Source: Bacteroidetes bacterium HGW-Bacteroidetes-21
Lineage (GTDB): Bacteria > Bacteroidota > Bacteroidia > Bacteroidales > GWA2-32-17
Assembly (NCBI GenBank): GCA_002840935.1
Contig: PHDH01000015.1
Coordinates: 1-32,439, forward strand
Length of the DNA stretch: 32,439 nt
Direction of reading: 5' to 3'
Positions 6,901 through 16,406 of the stretch are shown here, in pieces. The notes under the pieces were generated by a model, which was not told the origin of the DNA, searched no databases, and was given only the letters and a program-made list of their open reading frames with translations. The position numbers and the translations under genes were made by a program. The number at the start of each line of letters is the position of its first letter. The first letter of the stretch is position 1.

Positions 6901-9900
6901 ATGAAGGTAATTTTCTTTTCTATCCTATTTTTCTGGCTTGCGGAATTTTCGTTTGCCCAGCCTTACGCTAACGATTGGGTGGATTACAATAAAACTTATT
7001 TTAAGATCCCCCTTACTGGCGAAGGTATTTACAGGGTTTCCTATGCTACTTTAAATAATTCTAATCTTCAGTTTCCAATCAATAGTATTTCGCCCAAGAA
7101 TATTCAACTTTACATTAAAGGGCGTGAATGGCCCATTTTTATTAGCGGTGAAGAGGATGGTATTTTTCATAACTACGATTATATTGAGTTTTATGCCCCG
7201 GCTTCAGATGGTTGGCTGGATTCCTTAATGTATTCGCCCAATTTGTCCATTACCAATCCCTATTATAGTCTGGTGAATGATACTTTGTTTGCCTATTTAA
7301 CATGGAATCAATCCTTAAATAATTTGAGAGCGGGATACGAAACCGATGTAAATTACTCTGCTTATACTGCTTGGCAATCGCTTTGGTGCAAAAGTAATGT
7401 GATATGGCATAATCCTCAATACTTTTATTCAGGGGCTGACGATCCAGCGTATCAGTCGGGTGAGGGTTGGTTCGACGAATACTTTCAGCTAGGGAGTCAG
7501 GTAACCAGATCGCTCAGTACCCCCGGGTATGTTGCTGGTGTTTATCCGGTGACTGCCAGCTATTCTGTGGCAGGAGCTTCTAACGCTACTACGTATATAG
7601 GCTCAAATCACCATTTAAGATTGTCTGTGGGTTCGACTCCTTATGCTGACACGCTATTTCTTGGTTATAAGGCGGTTAAAGGAAGTTTCGATGTGTCTGG
7701 GGCCTTGACTGCGCAAACTCAGTTTAAAGCAGAAAGTGTAAATGACCTGAATGTGCCTGCCGATAGAATGACTATTGGTTATCTTACGCTGGAATATCCC
7801 CGGAATTATAACCTATTGCAGGCAGAATATCTGAAGTTTAAACTGCCGTCAATGGGCGGTGCTAAAACACTCATTAGCTTTGCCCAGATTCCATCGTCGG
7901 GTATTGTTTTGTGGGATATTTCCCGATTCAAAAAAATTCTGTGTACGGGATCAGGGACAAATGCTCAGGCTTTGTTGCCCGATAATGGGAGCGAATTGAC
8001 CTGCTATATGTCTTCGGTTGCTCAAATAAAAAATGCGGTTCTCGCAGGGAAATTTGAGCCGGTAAATTATAAAAACGTGGCAGGTAATAGTACATACATT
8101 ATCATTACACACAAAAGTTTATGGGCTTCTGCTCAGCAATATAAAAGTTACCGCGATAGCAAAGGCTATCCAACGGCGCTGATAGATATCGATCAGTTGT
8201 ATTCTCAGTTTTCATACGGAATTAATAAGCACCCATTGGCTATCCGTAATTTTATTGAATATGCGCTGGATTCCTTTAATGTAAAACCCGAATATGTTTT
8301 TCTCATCGGTAAATCCATTCACTCCGGAAAATGGTCGTATAACGAATGTTTTAGAAAGTCAAATGCGAACTATGACATGTGTTTAGTCCCTTCCTGGGGC
8401 TCACCTTCTTCCGATCATATGCTGGTAGCGGGTATTGATAGCGTGGATTTCTATATGCCATTGTCTATTGGTCGTCTGGCAGCGGTTACAAATGCCGATG
8501 TGACAAATTACCTCGCCAAAGTAACCGCTTTCGAAAACCAACCCCCTTCACTTTGGATGAAAAATGTATTGCATTTTGGCGGTGGGCAAAGTTCTTACGA
8601 ACAACAACTTTTTGCGGGATTTCTCAGCAATTATGCTTCAGTGATAAGTGATACCCTGTTTGGGGCCATGGTGCATACTTTTCTTAAGACATCCAGTGTG
8701 CCGGTTCAAATTACATTGTCCGATTCTATCCGCAACCTTATCAACGGGGGATGCTCTCTCATGAATTTTTTTGGGCATGGATCATCCTCAGGCTTTGATC
8801 AGAATATTCAGGAACCATCCTATTATACCAATACCGGTAAATATCCTCTCCTGATTGCCAACTCCTGTCTTACCGGAGATATTCATCTGCCTCCCCCATT
8901 ACGATTAGGCGAGACTTGGGTGTTAACACCTTCCAAAGGTTCTATCGCATTTCTTGCTTCGGTGGATATTGGTTATGCCGTCTCGTTGAATTTTTTTACC
9001 AGTGAATTTGTGAGACAGTTTTCTTATAAACACTATGGTTATAGCATTGGTCGGCAGGTTAGTGAGACGATTAATTATATTGTCACTGGAACAACTTATG
9101 ACCAGACCTATGTGAATTCAGCCATGGATTTCACTTTACACGGAGATCCGGCTATTATCCTAAACTCTTTTCGCAAGCCCGATCTGATGGTCAACAATAC
9201 CTCTTTGTTTTATACGCCGACCGAATTGACAACTATCGTTGATTCTTTCGATGTGCATGTCATTGTATATAATCTGGGCAGGACAGTAGCCGATACTTTT
9301 TTAATTGAACTGACTCGTACTTTGCCCAGTGGTCAATCCGAAATATTTTACAAATCCATGTCGGGTTGTATTTTGAAAGACACCGTTACTTATAGATTGC
9401 CAGTAGATGTCGTCAATGGACCTGGTGTTAACCGTTTCTGTGTACGTGTTGATTCTGAAAACTGGATTGACGAAGAGAATGAAACCAATAACAGTGTTTG
9501 CGTCGATAAAGTGATTGTTTCGGGTGATCTTGTGCCGGTATATCCATATGAATATGCGATTTTTCCCTCCAATACCGTAACGCTGAAAGCTTCCTCCGGT
9601 TATCCGTTTTTAAGTCCGCAGCAGTGTGTATTTCAGATAGATACCACAGATAATTTTTACACTCCTTTAAGTCAGGGAATTTTGACCTATTCGGGTGGGG
9701 TGGCCAGTTGGCAGCCTCCTTTTACATTGACAGATAGCACCGTGTATTACTGGAGAGTGAGCCTGATTCCGTCAGCCGGACAGAGTTACAACTGGAAAGA
9801 AAGTTCATTTATTTATATTCCCGGCAAAACAGGGTGGTCGCAGGCACATTTTTTCCAGTTTAAAAAGGATGATTTTAGCTTTATCAATTATAACCGCAAT

Positions 9901-11856
9901 CAAAGATCGTTTGATTTTGATACATCGCCTACATTGATTACCTGTCATAACATCGGTTCCCCATCTTCCAGCCAGTTTGTTGATATAAAATATGCCATCG
10001 AAGGATTGAATGATTATTCTTCCTGTGGTCCCGGTAACGCAATTCTGGTGGTGGTTATCGACCCAGAGACGCTTATTCCATGGGAATCGAACAAATCCGA
10101 TTACGGACAGACAAATTATCCACTTTGCCCAAGCCGAACGAGATACGATAGGTATTATCAGTTTTATGTTGATCCCGGTGTTTTATCAAGTATGAATGAT
10201 TTCCTTCAGAACGAAGTTCCTGATGGTTACTACTTGTTGATTTACTCTTTCCGAAACGGAATGTTTAGTTCTGTTTGGGATGATGTGCCGGGTCTTTATG
10301 AGACATTCGAATCTCTGGGCGCAACTTCTGTAAGAGCGATACCCGATAATTATCCCTATATTTTCTTCTGTAAAAAGGGAGATATTTCAACGGCTGTAGA
10401 GACTATTGGTAGTTCATCTACGGCTACAATTGATTTTGAGCATCAGATAAATTTGAATGTTGATTATGGCTATATTACTTCAACCATTGTCGGACCTTCT
10501 TCCCGCTGGGGATCGCTACACTGGAGATATACTCATGACGCCGGGTTACGCGATATTGCAAATTTGAACGTTACGGCAATAGCTCCCAATGGCAATAGAA
10601 TGAATGTATTTACAAATCTGGATGCCGATTCACTCGATATTTATGATCTCGAAACTCATGTTAATGCGCAGGATTATCCATTTCTGGAACTTAAACTCTA
10701 TGCAAAAGACGATACCCTGACAACACCAGTACAGTTAAAAAGGTGGCAAGTTACTTACGACGGAATTCCCGAAACAGCCATTAATCCCCCCAGTGGATTT
10801 GTCTTTGAAGCCGATACTTTAGACGAAGGAGAAGACATGTTATTTGGTGTGGCTACCGAAAATATCAGCGAATTTGATATGGATAGCCTTCTTGTGAAAT
10901 ACTGGTTAACCGATAATGATAATAATCTGGCTCATATTGGGGTCCGACGTCTCAGGCCTCATCCTGCCGGTGATGTGTTAATGGATACTATTCGTTTAAA
11001 TACCACAGGATATCAAGGACTCAATAATATATGGTATGAAGTAAATACCGAAAATTCAACTACGGGATATTTCGATCAACTGGAACAATACCATTTTAAT
11101 AATGTAGTGCAGAAATCGTTTTTTGTCAAGTCGGACATAACCAACCCAATATTGGATGTTACTTTCGATGGTGTTCATATAATGAACGGGGATATCGTGT
11201 CGGCCAAACCTCAGATTCTTATCGCACTGAAAGATGAGAATAAATTTTTAGCCCTCAACGATACGTCCATTTTTAATGTATACATTAAAGATATGCAGAC
11301 GGGTTTGGAAAACAGAGTGTATTTTAGTCAGACCGGAGAAATGCAATTTATTCCTGCAGTTTTGCCTAAGAATAGTTGTAAGATAAAATACAATCCGGTA
11401 TTTGTAACCGATGGCATCTACGAACTCCGTGTTCAGGCGCGTGATGTATCGAGTAACGAAAGCGGCGATTTCGATTATCTCATCAGATTCGAAGTAATCA
11501 ATAAATCTACGGTGACCCATTTGTTTAATTACCCCAATCCCTTTTCAACTTCCACACGCTTTGTCTTTACGCTTACTGGGTGGGAGTTGCCTGATGATTT
11601 GAGGATACAGATTATGACAGTAACCGGAAAGTTGGTACGCGAAATTAAATTAGAGGAATTGGGCGCGATACATATTGGAACAAATATTACCGAATTTGCT
11701 TGGGATGGCACCGATGAATATGGTGATAAGCTTGCCAACGGAGTGTATTTTTACCGGGTTTTTACCAAGATTAACGGAAGTTCTATCGAACATCGTGAGA
11801 CAGATGCCGACAACTATTTCAAAAAAGATTTCGGGAAGTTGTACATTATGCGGTAG
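6901..11856 (+). CDS. porU2: C25 (gingipain-fold) cysteine peptidase, probable T9SS sortase PorU2
   Basis: A 1651-residue secreted protein. The start at 6901 opens a signal peptide (MKVIFFSILFFWLAEFSFAQ); the ORF-track start 15 codons upstream adds nothing plausible. The peptidase C25 domain spans roughly residues 410-760, with catalytic His in FFGHGSSSGF (H626) and Cys in IANSCLTG (C656), closing with the family motif LHGDPA. A CARDB-like domain follows (DLMVNNTSLF to NETNNSVC), then long beta-rich regions. A FlgD-like C-terminal domain from about residue 1538 (YPNPFSTSTRF, LANGVYFYR) matches T9SS-associated tails. PorU cuts the sorting tails of T9SS cargo and attaches cargo to surface lipopolysaccharide; the extra length over PorU (about 1100-1300) points to the PorU2 branch. 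A secreted gingipain-like protease is the alternative. Confidence 0.82.
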   Translation: MKVIFFSILFFWLAEFSFAQPYANDWVDYNKTYFKIPLTGEGIYRVSYATLNNSNLQFPINSISPKNIQLYIKGREWPIFISGEEDGIFHNYDYIEFYAPASDGWLDSLMYSPNLSITNPYYSLVNDTLFAYLTWNQSLNNLRAGYETDVNYSAYTAWQSLWCKSNVIWHNPQYFYSGADDPAYQSGEGWFDEYFQLGSQVTRSLSTPGYVAGVYPVTASYSVAGASNATTYIGSNHHLRLSVGSTPYADTLFLGYKAVKGSFDVSGALTAQTQFKAESVNDLNVPADRMTIGYLTLEYPRNYNLLQAEYLKFKLPSMGGAKTLISFAQIPSSGIVLWDISRFKKILCTGSGTNAQALLPDNGSELTCYMSSVAQIKNAVLAGKFEPVNYKNVAGNSTYIIITHKSLWASAQQYKSYRDSKGYPTALIDIDQLYSQFSYGINKHPLAIRNFIEYALDSFNVKPEYVFLIGKSIHSGKWSYNECFRKSNANYDMCLVPSWGSPSSDHMLVAGIDSVDFYMPLSIGRLAAVTNADVTNYLAKVTAFENQPPSLWMKNVLHFGGGQSSYEQQLFAGFLSNYASVISDTLFGAMVHTFLKTSSVPVQITLSDSIRNLINGGCSLMNFFGHGSSSGFDQNIQEPSYYTNTGKYPLLIANSCLTGDIHLPPPLRLGETWVLTPSKGSIAFLASVDIGYAVSLNFFTSEFVRQFSYKHYGYSIGRQVSETINYIVTGTTYDQTYVNSAMDFTLHGDPAIILNSFRKPDLMVNNTSLFYTPTELTTIVDSFDVHVIVYNLGRTVADTFLIELTRTLPSGQSEIFYKSMSGCILKDTVTYRLPVDVVNGPGVNRFCVRVDSENWIDEENETNNSVCVDKVIVSGDLVPVYPYEYAIFPSNTVTLKASSGYPFLSPQQCVFQIDTTDNFYTPLSQGILTYSGGVASWQPPFTLTDSTVYYWRVSLIPSAGQSYNWKESSFIYIPGKTGWSQAHFFQFKKDDFSFINYNRNQRSFDFDTSPTLITCHNIGSPSSSQFVDIKYAIEGLNDYSSCGPGNAILVVVIDPETLIPWESNKSDYGQTNYPLCPSRTRYDRYYQFYVDPGVLSSMNDFLQNEVPDGYYLLIYSFRNGMFSSVWDDVPGLYETFESLGATSVRAIPDNYPYIFFCKKGDISTAVETIGSSSTATIDFEHQINLNVDYGYITSTIVGPSSRWGSLHWRYTHDAGLRDIANLNVTAIAPNGNRMNVFTNLDADSLDIYDLETHVNAQDYPFLELKLYAKDDTLTTPVQLKRWQVTYDGIPETAINPPSGFVFEADTLDEGEDMLFGVATENISEFDMDSLLVKYWLTDNDNNLAHIGVRRLRPHPAGDVLMDTIRLNTTGYQGLNNIWYEVNTENSTTGYFDQLEQYHFNNVVQKSFFVKSDITNPILDVTFDGVHIMNGDIVSAKPQILIALKDENKFLALNDTSIFNVYIKDMQTGLENRVYFSQTGEMQFIPAVLPKNSCKIKYNPVFVTDGIYELRVQARDVSSNESGDFDYLIRFEVINKSTVTHLFNYPNPFSTSTRFVFTLTGWELPDDLRIQIMTVTGKLVREIKLEELGAIHIGTNITEFAWDGTDEYGDKLANGVYFYRVFTKINGSSIEHRETDADNYFKKDFGKLYIMR

Positions 11857-11966
11857 GTTGCAATCAAAATATTGCAGTTAGGAAAGCCTTCTCTTCAGAT
11901 CGGAAAGATCCTCCTTAATTTATTGTTTTCTTAATGTAGTTTTAAGTGAAATTAAATCATAAGATT

Positions 11967-14666
11967 ATGAAAACAATTTTTGCTTTGGTTATAATTGCTT
12001 TTCTGGCTAAAGAAATGTCAAGTCAGAACGAAATTATTAGTTTAGATCTACCCGTGGAATATACTGCCTCAGAAATGCATTATAGAACAGGTATTGCCTC
12101 TGATTCGGATAATAATTTATGGGTAGCCTTCCAATATAAAGGATTAGCTAAGTATGATGGTAGCAGCTGGACATTATATAATACTTCAAATTCGCAGATA
12201 CCCAACGACACGATCTTGTGTCTCTATATTTATAATAATGTAGTTTATGCCGGCACACCTCATGGACTTATTTCTTTTAACGGAACGGTCTGGTCAACTG
12301 CAACAATGGCGAATGGACTTGCAGGATCGCAAATCAATGGGATATTTGCCGATGGACAGTCTCTTATTGTCACTACCGAACAACATTTATCTATACGAAA
12401 CGGTGGCGTTTGGACAAATTATCTGATTCCAAATTCAAACTTTGGCGCAGGAACATTTTTCGATTATTTGAATTTCCATACCCCCATTATTAAAGATGCC
12501 TCTGGCAATATTTGGATCGGACGATATGATGCCGGTTTGCTCCGGTTTAATGGCTCCGTATGGGAGTCTGTAAAGTATAATACAACCTTTTTAGTTCGCC
12601 CTAGAGCATTAATTATGGATAGTAACGATAATATTTGGGTAGGGACTTCTTCAACAACATTTATTTATAACGGTGATTCTCTGGTAAGAACGAATCAGTT
12701 ATATGAGGATTGGATGGGAGTGCTTCCAGTGCAAATCTCTTCTTTTGCAGAAAACTCAGATGGTGAAATATTTTTCGGCTCTAATGTGTATCAATATTTG
12801 CTTAATGATGAATTGCAAACTATTCAACTTTCTTTTGCAGGGGGATTTGGTCTATTGTGTTGTTTCAATAATGGAAGCTATAAAGTAATTCATGCTACCT
12901 CGGATGTTACAAAGTTTTATTCATTTTATTCAATATATTATAATGACTATGGTGATTTATACAAGCCTGGCACATACAAATACCTTGATATAAATCAGGT
13001 CAAAGCAGGTTTTGGTAATAGGGGCTCGTTTTTTTGGGATTTGGCAGGTAGTCCAAAATACGAAGTGCCAAAGGGATCGGGAAAACATTCGTTGTTTTGC
13101 GGTGGTCTTTGGATTGGAGGTCTTGATGCGAATGATCATATTCATTTTTCTGGCGCAACGTTTCAACAGGATGGGTATGATTATTTTCCAGGACCGCTTA
13201 AAACATCTTCAGGGTCGGGTTATACCGATACAACAGCATGTTTGCCCTATAATAGAATATGGAAAATAAACAAAACTGAAATTGATAATTTTAGACAATG
13301 GTTTGCGGATGGCAGCTTGGGAACGGGCAATCATATTATTCCAGAGGTTATAGCCAATTGGCCAGCACATGGGGATGACCTTAGTGGTTACGATTATTAT
13401 CTGGCACCATTTGTTGATACCGATAGCAATGGAGTATATGAACCAGCGCATGGGGATTATCCAAAAATTCGGGGGAATCAAATGTTATGGTGGGTTTTTA
13501 ACGATAAACTTGCTCCACATGGCGAGTTTGATGGTTTGCCCATGGGCGTCGAGGTCAGGGCTTCAGCCTATGCTTATGGTTGTGACACTCTTAACGATAG
13601 CACTAACGCGATAAACTATACTACTTTTATGCACTACGAAATAATTAATCGTACAACCTATACTTATAATAATTGCTTTGTTGGGATTTTTAATGATGCT
13701 GATTTGGGTGATCATAGTGATGACTTTGTTGGCTCAAATGTGGGATTAAATAGTTTCTATGTTTACAATGGCGATGAATGTGATGGTGATGGTAATGGTA
13801 AAACTTATGGATTGAATCCACCTTGCCAGTCGATTGTTGTTTTAAATGGGCCCTGGGCTCCAGAGAATGATGGGTTAGACAATGACCATGATGGAGACAT
13901 AGATGAGATGTGGGAGTCAACCGGCATGTCTGGCTTTACTTACTTTAATAATTCAAGTAGTGCGTTAGGGAACCCCGTAACTGCAGAAGATGGGTACAAT
14001 TATTTAAATGCCAGTTGGAGGGATGGTTCGCATTTGCAGTATGGCGAAACAGGTTACAATACGGGGGGAGTTAATTGTCAGTATATGTTTCCAGGGAGAC
14101 CAACCACTGATCCTTATGGGTGGGGTACCGGGGGTATTCCTCAAGAAGACTGGAGTGAAGAAAGTGAAAATAATTCACCAGGCGACAGGCGTGGTTTGGC
14201 CAGTATGGGCCCTTTTGCATGGACGCCAGGGGAAATTCAATACATTGACATTGCATATGTATGGTCCAGAGCCGATTCAGGCGGAGTGCACGCAGGAGTC
14301 TCAAAAAATCAGGAAGAAACAGCAGATGTTATAGCATGGTATAAAAATGGAGGGACTATGCCCTGGATTACTGGAGGAAATTTCCCAAATTGTGATCCAA
14401 TACAGAATACGGTATACCAAAACGAACTGACTTCAAGTAGCTTTTTTTTACACCCAAATCCTGCTTCAGATAAGGTAATGGTAAGTTCTAGTTTACCTAA
14501 TGATAATTATTCAATAGAACTTATTAATTATAGCGGACAAAAAGTAGCTCAGTATCAAGGGAAAGGGAATACGAAACTAGACATATCTGGTTTTGCTAAA
14601 GGCATTTATATTGTCCGGGTTATTGGTCGTCAGCAAATTGAATCCCGAAAACTTATAATAGAGTGA
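11967..14666 (+). CDS. T9SS type A cargo protein with N-terminal beta-propeller
   Basis: An 899-residue surface protein. I choose ATG 11967 (MKTIFALVIIAFLAKEMSSQ) over the ORF-track start because it opens the signal peptide directly. Residues of about 30-300 carry propeller repeats of the two-component-regulator type (NNLWVAFQYKGLAKYDGSSW, GNIWIGRYDAGLLRFNG, DNIWVGTSSTTF). The central region is a glycine-, aspartate- and tryptophan-rich domain seen in large Bacteroidota exported proteins, with a calcium-binding-like loop NDHDGDIDE near 636. The last 75 residues are a type A T9SS sorting domain (LHPNPASDKVMV ... GIYIVRV ... SRKLIIE). It directly follows the PorU2-like gene by 110 bp and is a plausible client, though the ligand or substrate is unknown. 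Confidence 0.88.
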   Translation: MKTIFALVIIAFLAKEMSSQNEIISLDLPVEYTASEMHYRTGIASDSDNNLWVAFQYKGLAKYDGSSWTLYNTSNSQIPNDTILCLYIYNNVVYAGTPHGLISFNGTVWSTATMANGLAGSQINGIFADGQSLIVTTEQHLSIRNGGVWTNYLIPNSNFGAGTFFDYLNFHTPIIKDASGNIWIGRYDAGLLRFNGSVWESVKYNTTFLVRPRALIMDSNDNIWVGTSSTTFIYNGDSLVRTNQLYEDWMGVLPVQISSFAENSDGEIFFGSNVYQYLLNDELQTIQLSFAGGFGLLCCFNNGSYKVIHATSDVTKFYSFYSIYYNDYGDLYKPGTYKYLDINQVKAGFGNRGSFFWDLAGSPKYEVPKGSGKHSLFCGGLWIGGLDANDHIHFSGATFQQDGYDYFPGPLKTSSGSGYTDTTACLPYNRIWKINKTEIDNFRQWFADGSLGTGNHIIPEVIANWPAHGDDLSGYDYYLAPFVDTDSNGVYEPAHGDYPKIRGNQMLWWVFNDKLAPHGEFDGLPMGVEVRASAYAYGCDTLNDSTNAINYTTFMHYEIINRTTYTYNNCFVGIFNDADLGDHSDDFVGSNVGLNSFYVYNGDECDGDGNGKTYGLNPPCQSIVVLNGPWAPENDGLDNDHDGDIDEMWESTGMSGFTYFNNSSSALGNPVTAEDGYNYLNASWRDGSHLQYGETGYNTGGVNCQYMFPGRPTTDPYGWGTGGIPQEDWSEESENNSPGDRRGLASMGPFAWTPGEIQYIDIAYVWSRADSGGVHAGVSKNQEETADVIAWYKNGGTMPWITGGNFPNCDPIQNTVYQNELTSSSFFLHPNPASDKVMVSSSLPNDNYSIELINYSGQKVAQYQGKGNTKLDISGFAKGIYIVRVIGRQQIESRKLIIE

Positions 14667-14796
14667 GTAAAACTCTCATTTAATATATCCCGATGTCCAA
14701 TCGCTGTTATTTTTTTATTGCTGTGGAAGAAACTCTTACTAAAGTAAGGTAATTTATTCAAAAAAGATTTTGGGAATTTGAGTAAAATGCTGATTA

Positions 14797-15513
14797 TTAA
14801 AATTTAATGCCAATACCAATTCTTAAATAATACTTTTTTTGTAATTCTTCAAAGTCAACTGTTGCTTGTGTCTTTTGAGAGTTTGGAAGTAAAGGGTTGT
14901 CGACGAAACGAGAACTATATTTCAAGTTTATTAAACTAAAGGGAATATTCATGTCTAAATATATTCTTGAATTGACGAAATAAGTAATCCTTGGAGTTAT
15001 AAGCATATCCGCTCCAAAGACAGTAGAAGTTGTTTTATATAAATTATCAATCTGGGGAACAAATTTCTCGCTAAAATAATATGGGTTTATTCCAAAGCCA
15101 AGCCCTGGTACTAAACGATGATTTTTGTTAAAGTTTAATTGATATTCATACCTCAATGAGATGGATGATGTTCTTTTATCAACATTGTACAACGACTGAA
15201 CAAACCCATTAGTATCATATAATTCCTGATTAATTATTGTTTCTTTGTCCCAATTAAGATCAGTTAATTCGATCTCTTGTAAGTGATTGTTTTTCGAATT
15301 CCATTGGAAGGCAACTGTAGGGTTTAACACTTTAAATATTGAATATTTATACGTGTATTGCGTCTGGTCTGCATTTAATCTATCTAATTTGACATACTCA
15401 TAAGTAGTCATATTGTAAAATTTTAAAGCATATTTATAGTCAAAATTTGACTCTTGTGACCAGGCATATGCTGTCATCATGCAGAAAATGACAATTGTTA
15501 TGATGTTTTTCAT
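14797..15513 (-). CDS. Putative outer-membrane beta-barrel protein
   Basis: A 238-residue protein with a signal peptide (MKNIITIVIFCMMTAYAWSQ) and a mature part dominated by alternating, aromatic-rich strands such as SLRYEYQLNF, ITYFVNSRIYLDMNIPF and a final YYLRIGIGIKF. The terminal phenylalanine is typical of outer-membrane barrels inserted by BamA. By length, 8 to 10 strands is possible. I recognise no specific family. It stands alone: convergent with the T9SS cargo gene and separated by about 270 bp, containing only AT-rich sequence, from the next minus-strand gene. Confidence 0.7.
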   Translation of the reverse strand: MKNIITIVIFCMMTAYAWSQESNFDYKYALKFYNMTTYEYVKLDRLNADQTQYTYKYSIFKVLNPTVAFQWNSKNNHLQEIELTDLNWDKETIINQELYDTNGFVQSLYNVDKRTSSISLRYEYQLNFNKNHRLVPGLGFGINPYYFSEKFVPQIDNLYKTTSTVFGADMLITPRITYFVNSRIYLDMNIPFSLINLKYSSRFVDNPLLPNSQKTQATVDFEELQKKYYLRIGIGIKF

Positions 15514-15779
15514 AGAAATTTATTTTGATTTAATTTAATTTTTATTTGCGAGACATTTTATGCTGTTTGAATGTTTCATTATCGGTTGTTTGTATTGTAG
15601 CAATAAACAACAATTTTAAACTTTTATTATATTTCGCACGAAAATATTTAAATATAGCCAAGTAAATATAGCTAAAGACCAGACTGTTATAGATGTTGGT
15701 GGGGGATGGGAGGGGGCTTAAAAGCTCGCTACTAGAATAAAATCGGTGTCTAATCTACATTAATTTCAAAAATCAATAA

Positions 15780-16406
15780 TTAAGAATAATAATCTTCAAA
15801 TGTTTTACAATCCATTAGTTTTGGCTGCTGTAAATTATGATATTTATCGGTAGGGATTTTACTAACTGATTTTACTAACATATCAGTTAATGAAGTTGAC
15901 ATTTGGCCTAAATAAACCAACGAGAAAGTCAGATATTCAAGTGGATTATTATCAATTTTAATATCAGTTAGAATAGTATAGTTTTTAGGAATACTATAGT
16001 ATTCTTGTTTTTCTCTGCCGTTTAAATTATTATTAGCTTTATTTACAATTAAAGATAAAATTGATAAGCTATCTCTAATTTTGCCAATAAAATCAAATTT
16101 ATCAACTTGTAATTGTAATTTTTTAGTATTAGTTATTTTTGGGTTTTTAAGAATCTCGATTGAACTTTTCATTTCAATAAAATCAATACATTCTCTATCA
16201 ATAATTATTTTAAGTGCATCACATGATTTTATTGTATCTAATTGGTATTCACGTACTATTAATTCTTTTGTTCTGTCAAAATCAATTACTTCTACTTTTG
16301 ATTTTTTATAACAATTTTTATCAAGTTTCCCAACTTCCAAAATAACAAAGTATTTTTTATCTATCCCAAACTGGAATAACTTTGTTAATATCTGACTTAT
16401 TGCCAT
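15780..16406 (-). CDS. Partner of AAA ATPase, possible PD-(D/E)xK nuclease
   Basis: A 208-residue protein that begins inside the end of the AAA ATPase gene (10-bp overlap including both codons), so the two are translationally coupled and probably act together. Residues 60-82 read SCDALKIIIDRECIDFIEMKSS. The spacing D63 ... D75-F-I-E78-M-K80 with a hydrophobic strand before ExK resembles the core of PD-(D/E)xK nucleases, where Asp, Glu and Lys bind metal. The rest is helical and charged, with no membrane segment. The nuclease assignment is inference from one motif; no further family signature is seen. Composition is very AT-rich, like the ATPase. Confidence 0.7.
   Translation of the reverse strand: MAISQILTKLFQFGIDKKYFVILEVGKLDKNCYKKSKVEVIDFDRTKELIVREYQLDTIKSCDALKIIIDRECIDFIEMKSSIEILKNPKITNTKKLQLQVDKFDFIGKIRDSLSILSLIVNKANNNLNGREKQEYYSIPKNYTILTDIKIDNNPLEYLTFSLVYLGQMSTSLTDMLVKSVSKIPTDKYHNLQQPKLMDCKTFEDYYS

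Noticed and set aside
13690-13920. Histidine-rich minus-strand ORF of 76 aa
   Set aside because: Shadow of Asp/Gly-rich codons (GAT-rich) in the T9SS cargo gene; no signal of its own.
15660-15720. Short repeats (AATATAGC) and a G-rich stretch in the gap before the nuclease-like gene
   Set aside because: Too short and irregular to call as a repeat, promoter or terminator.
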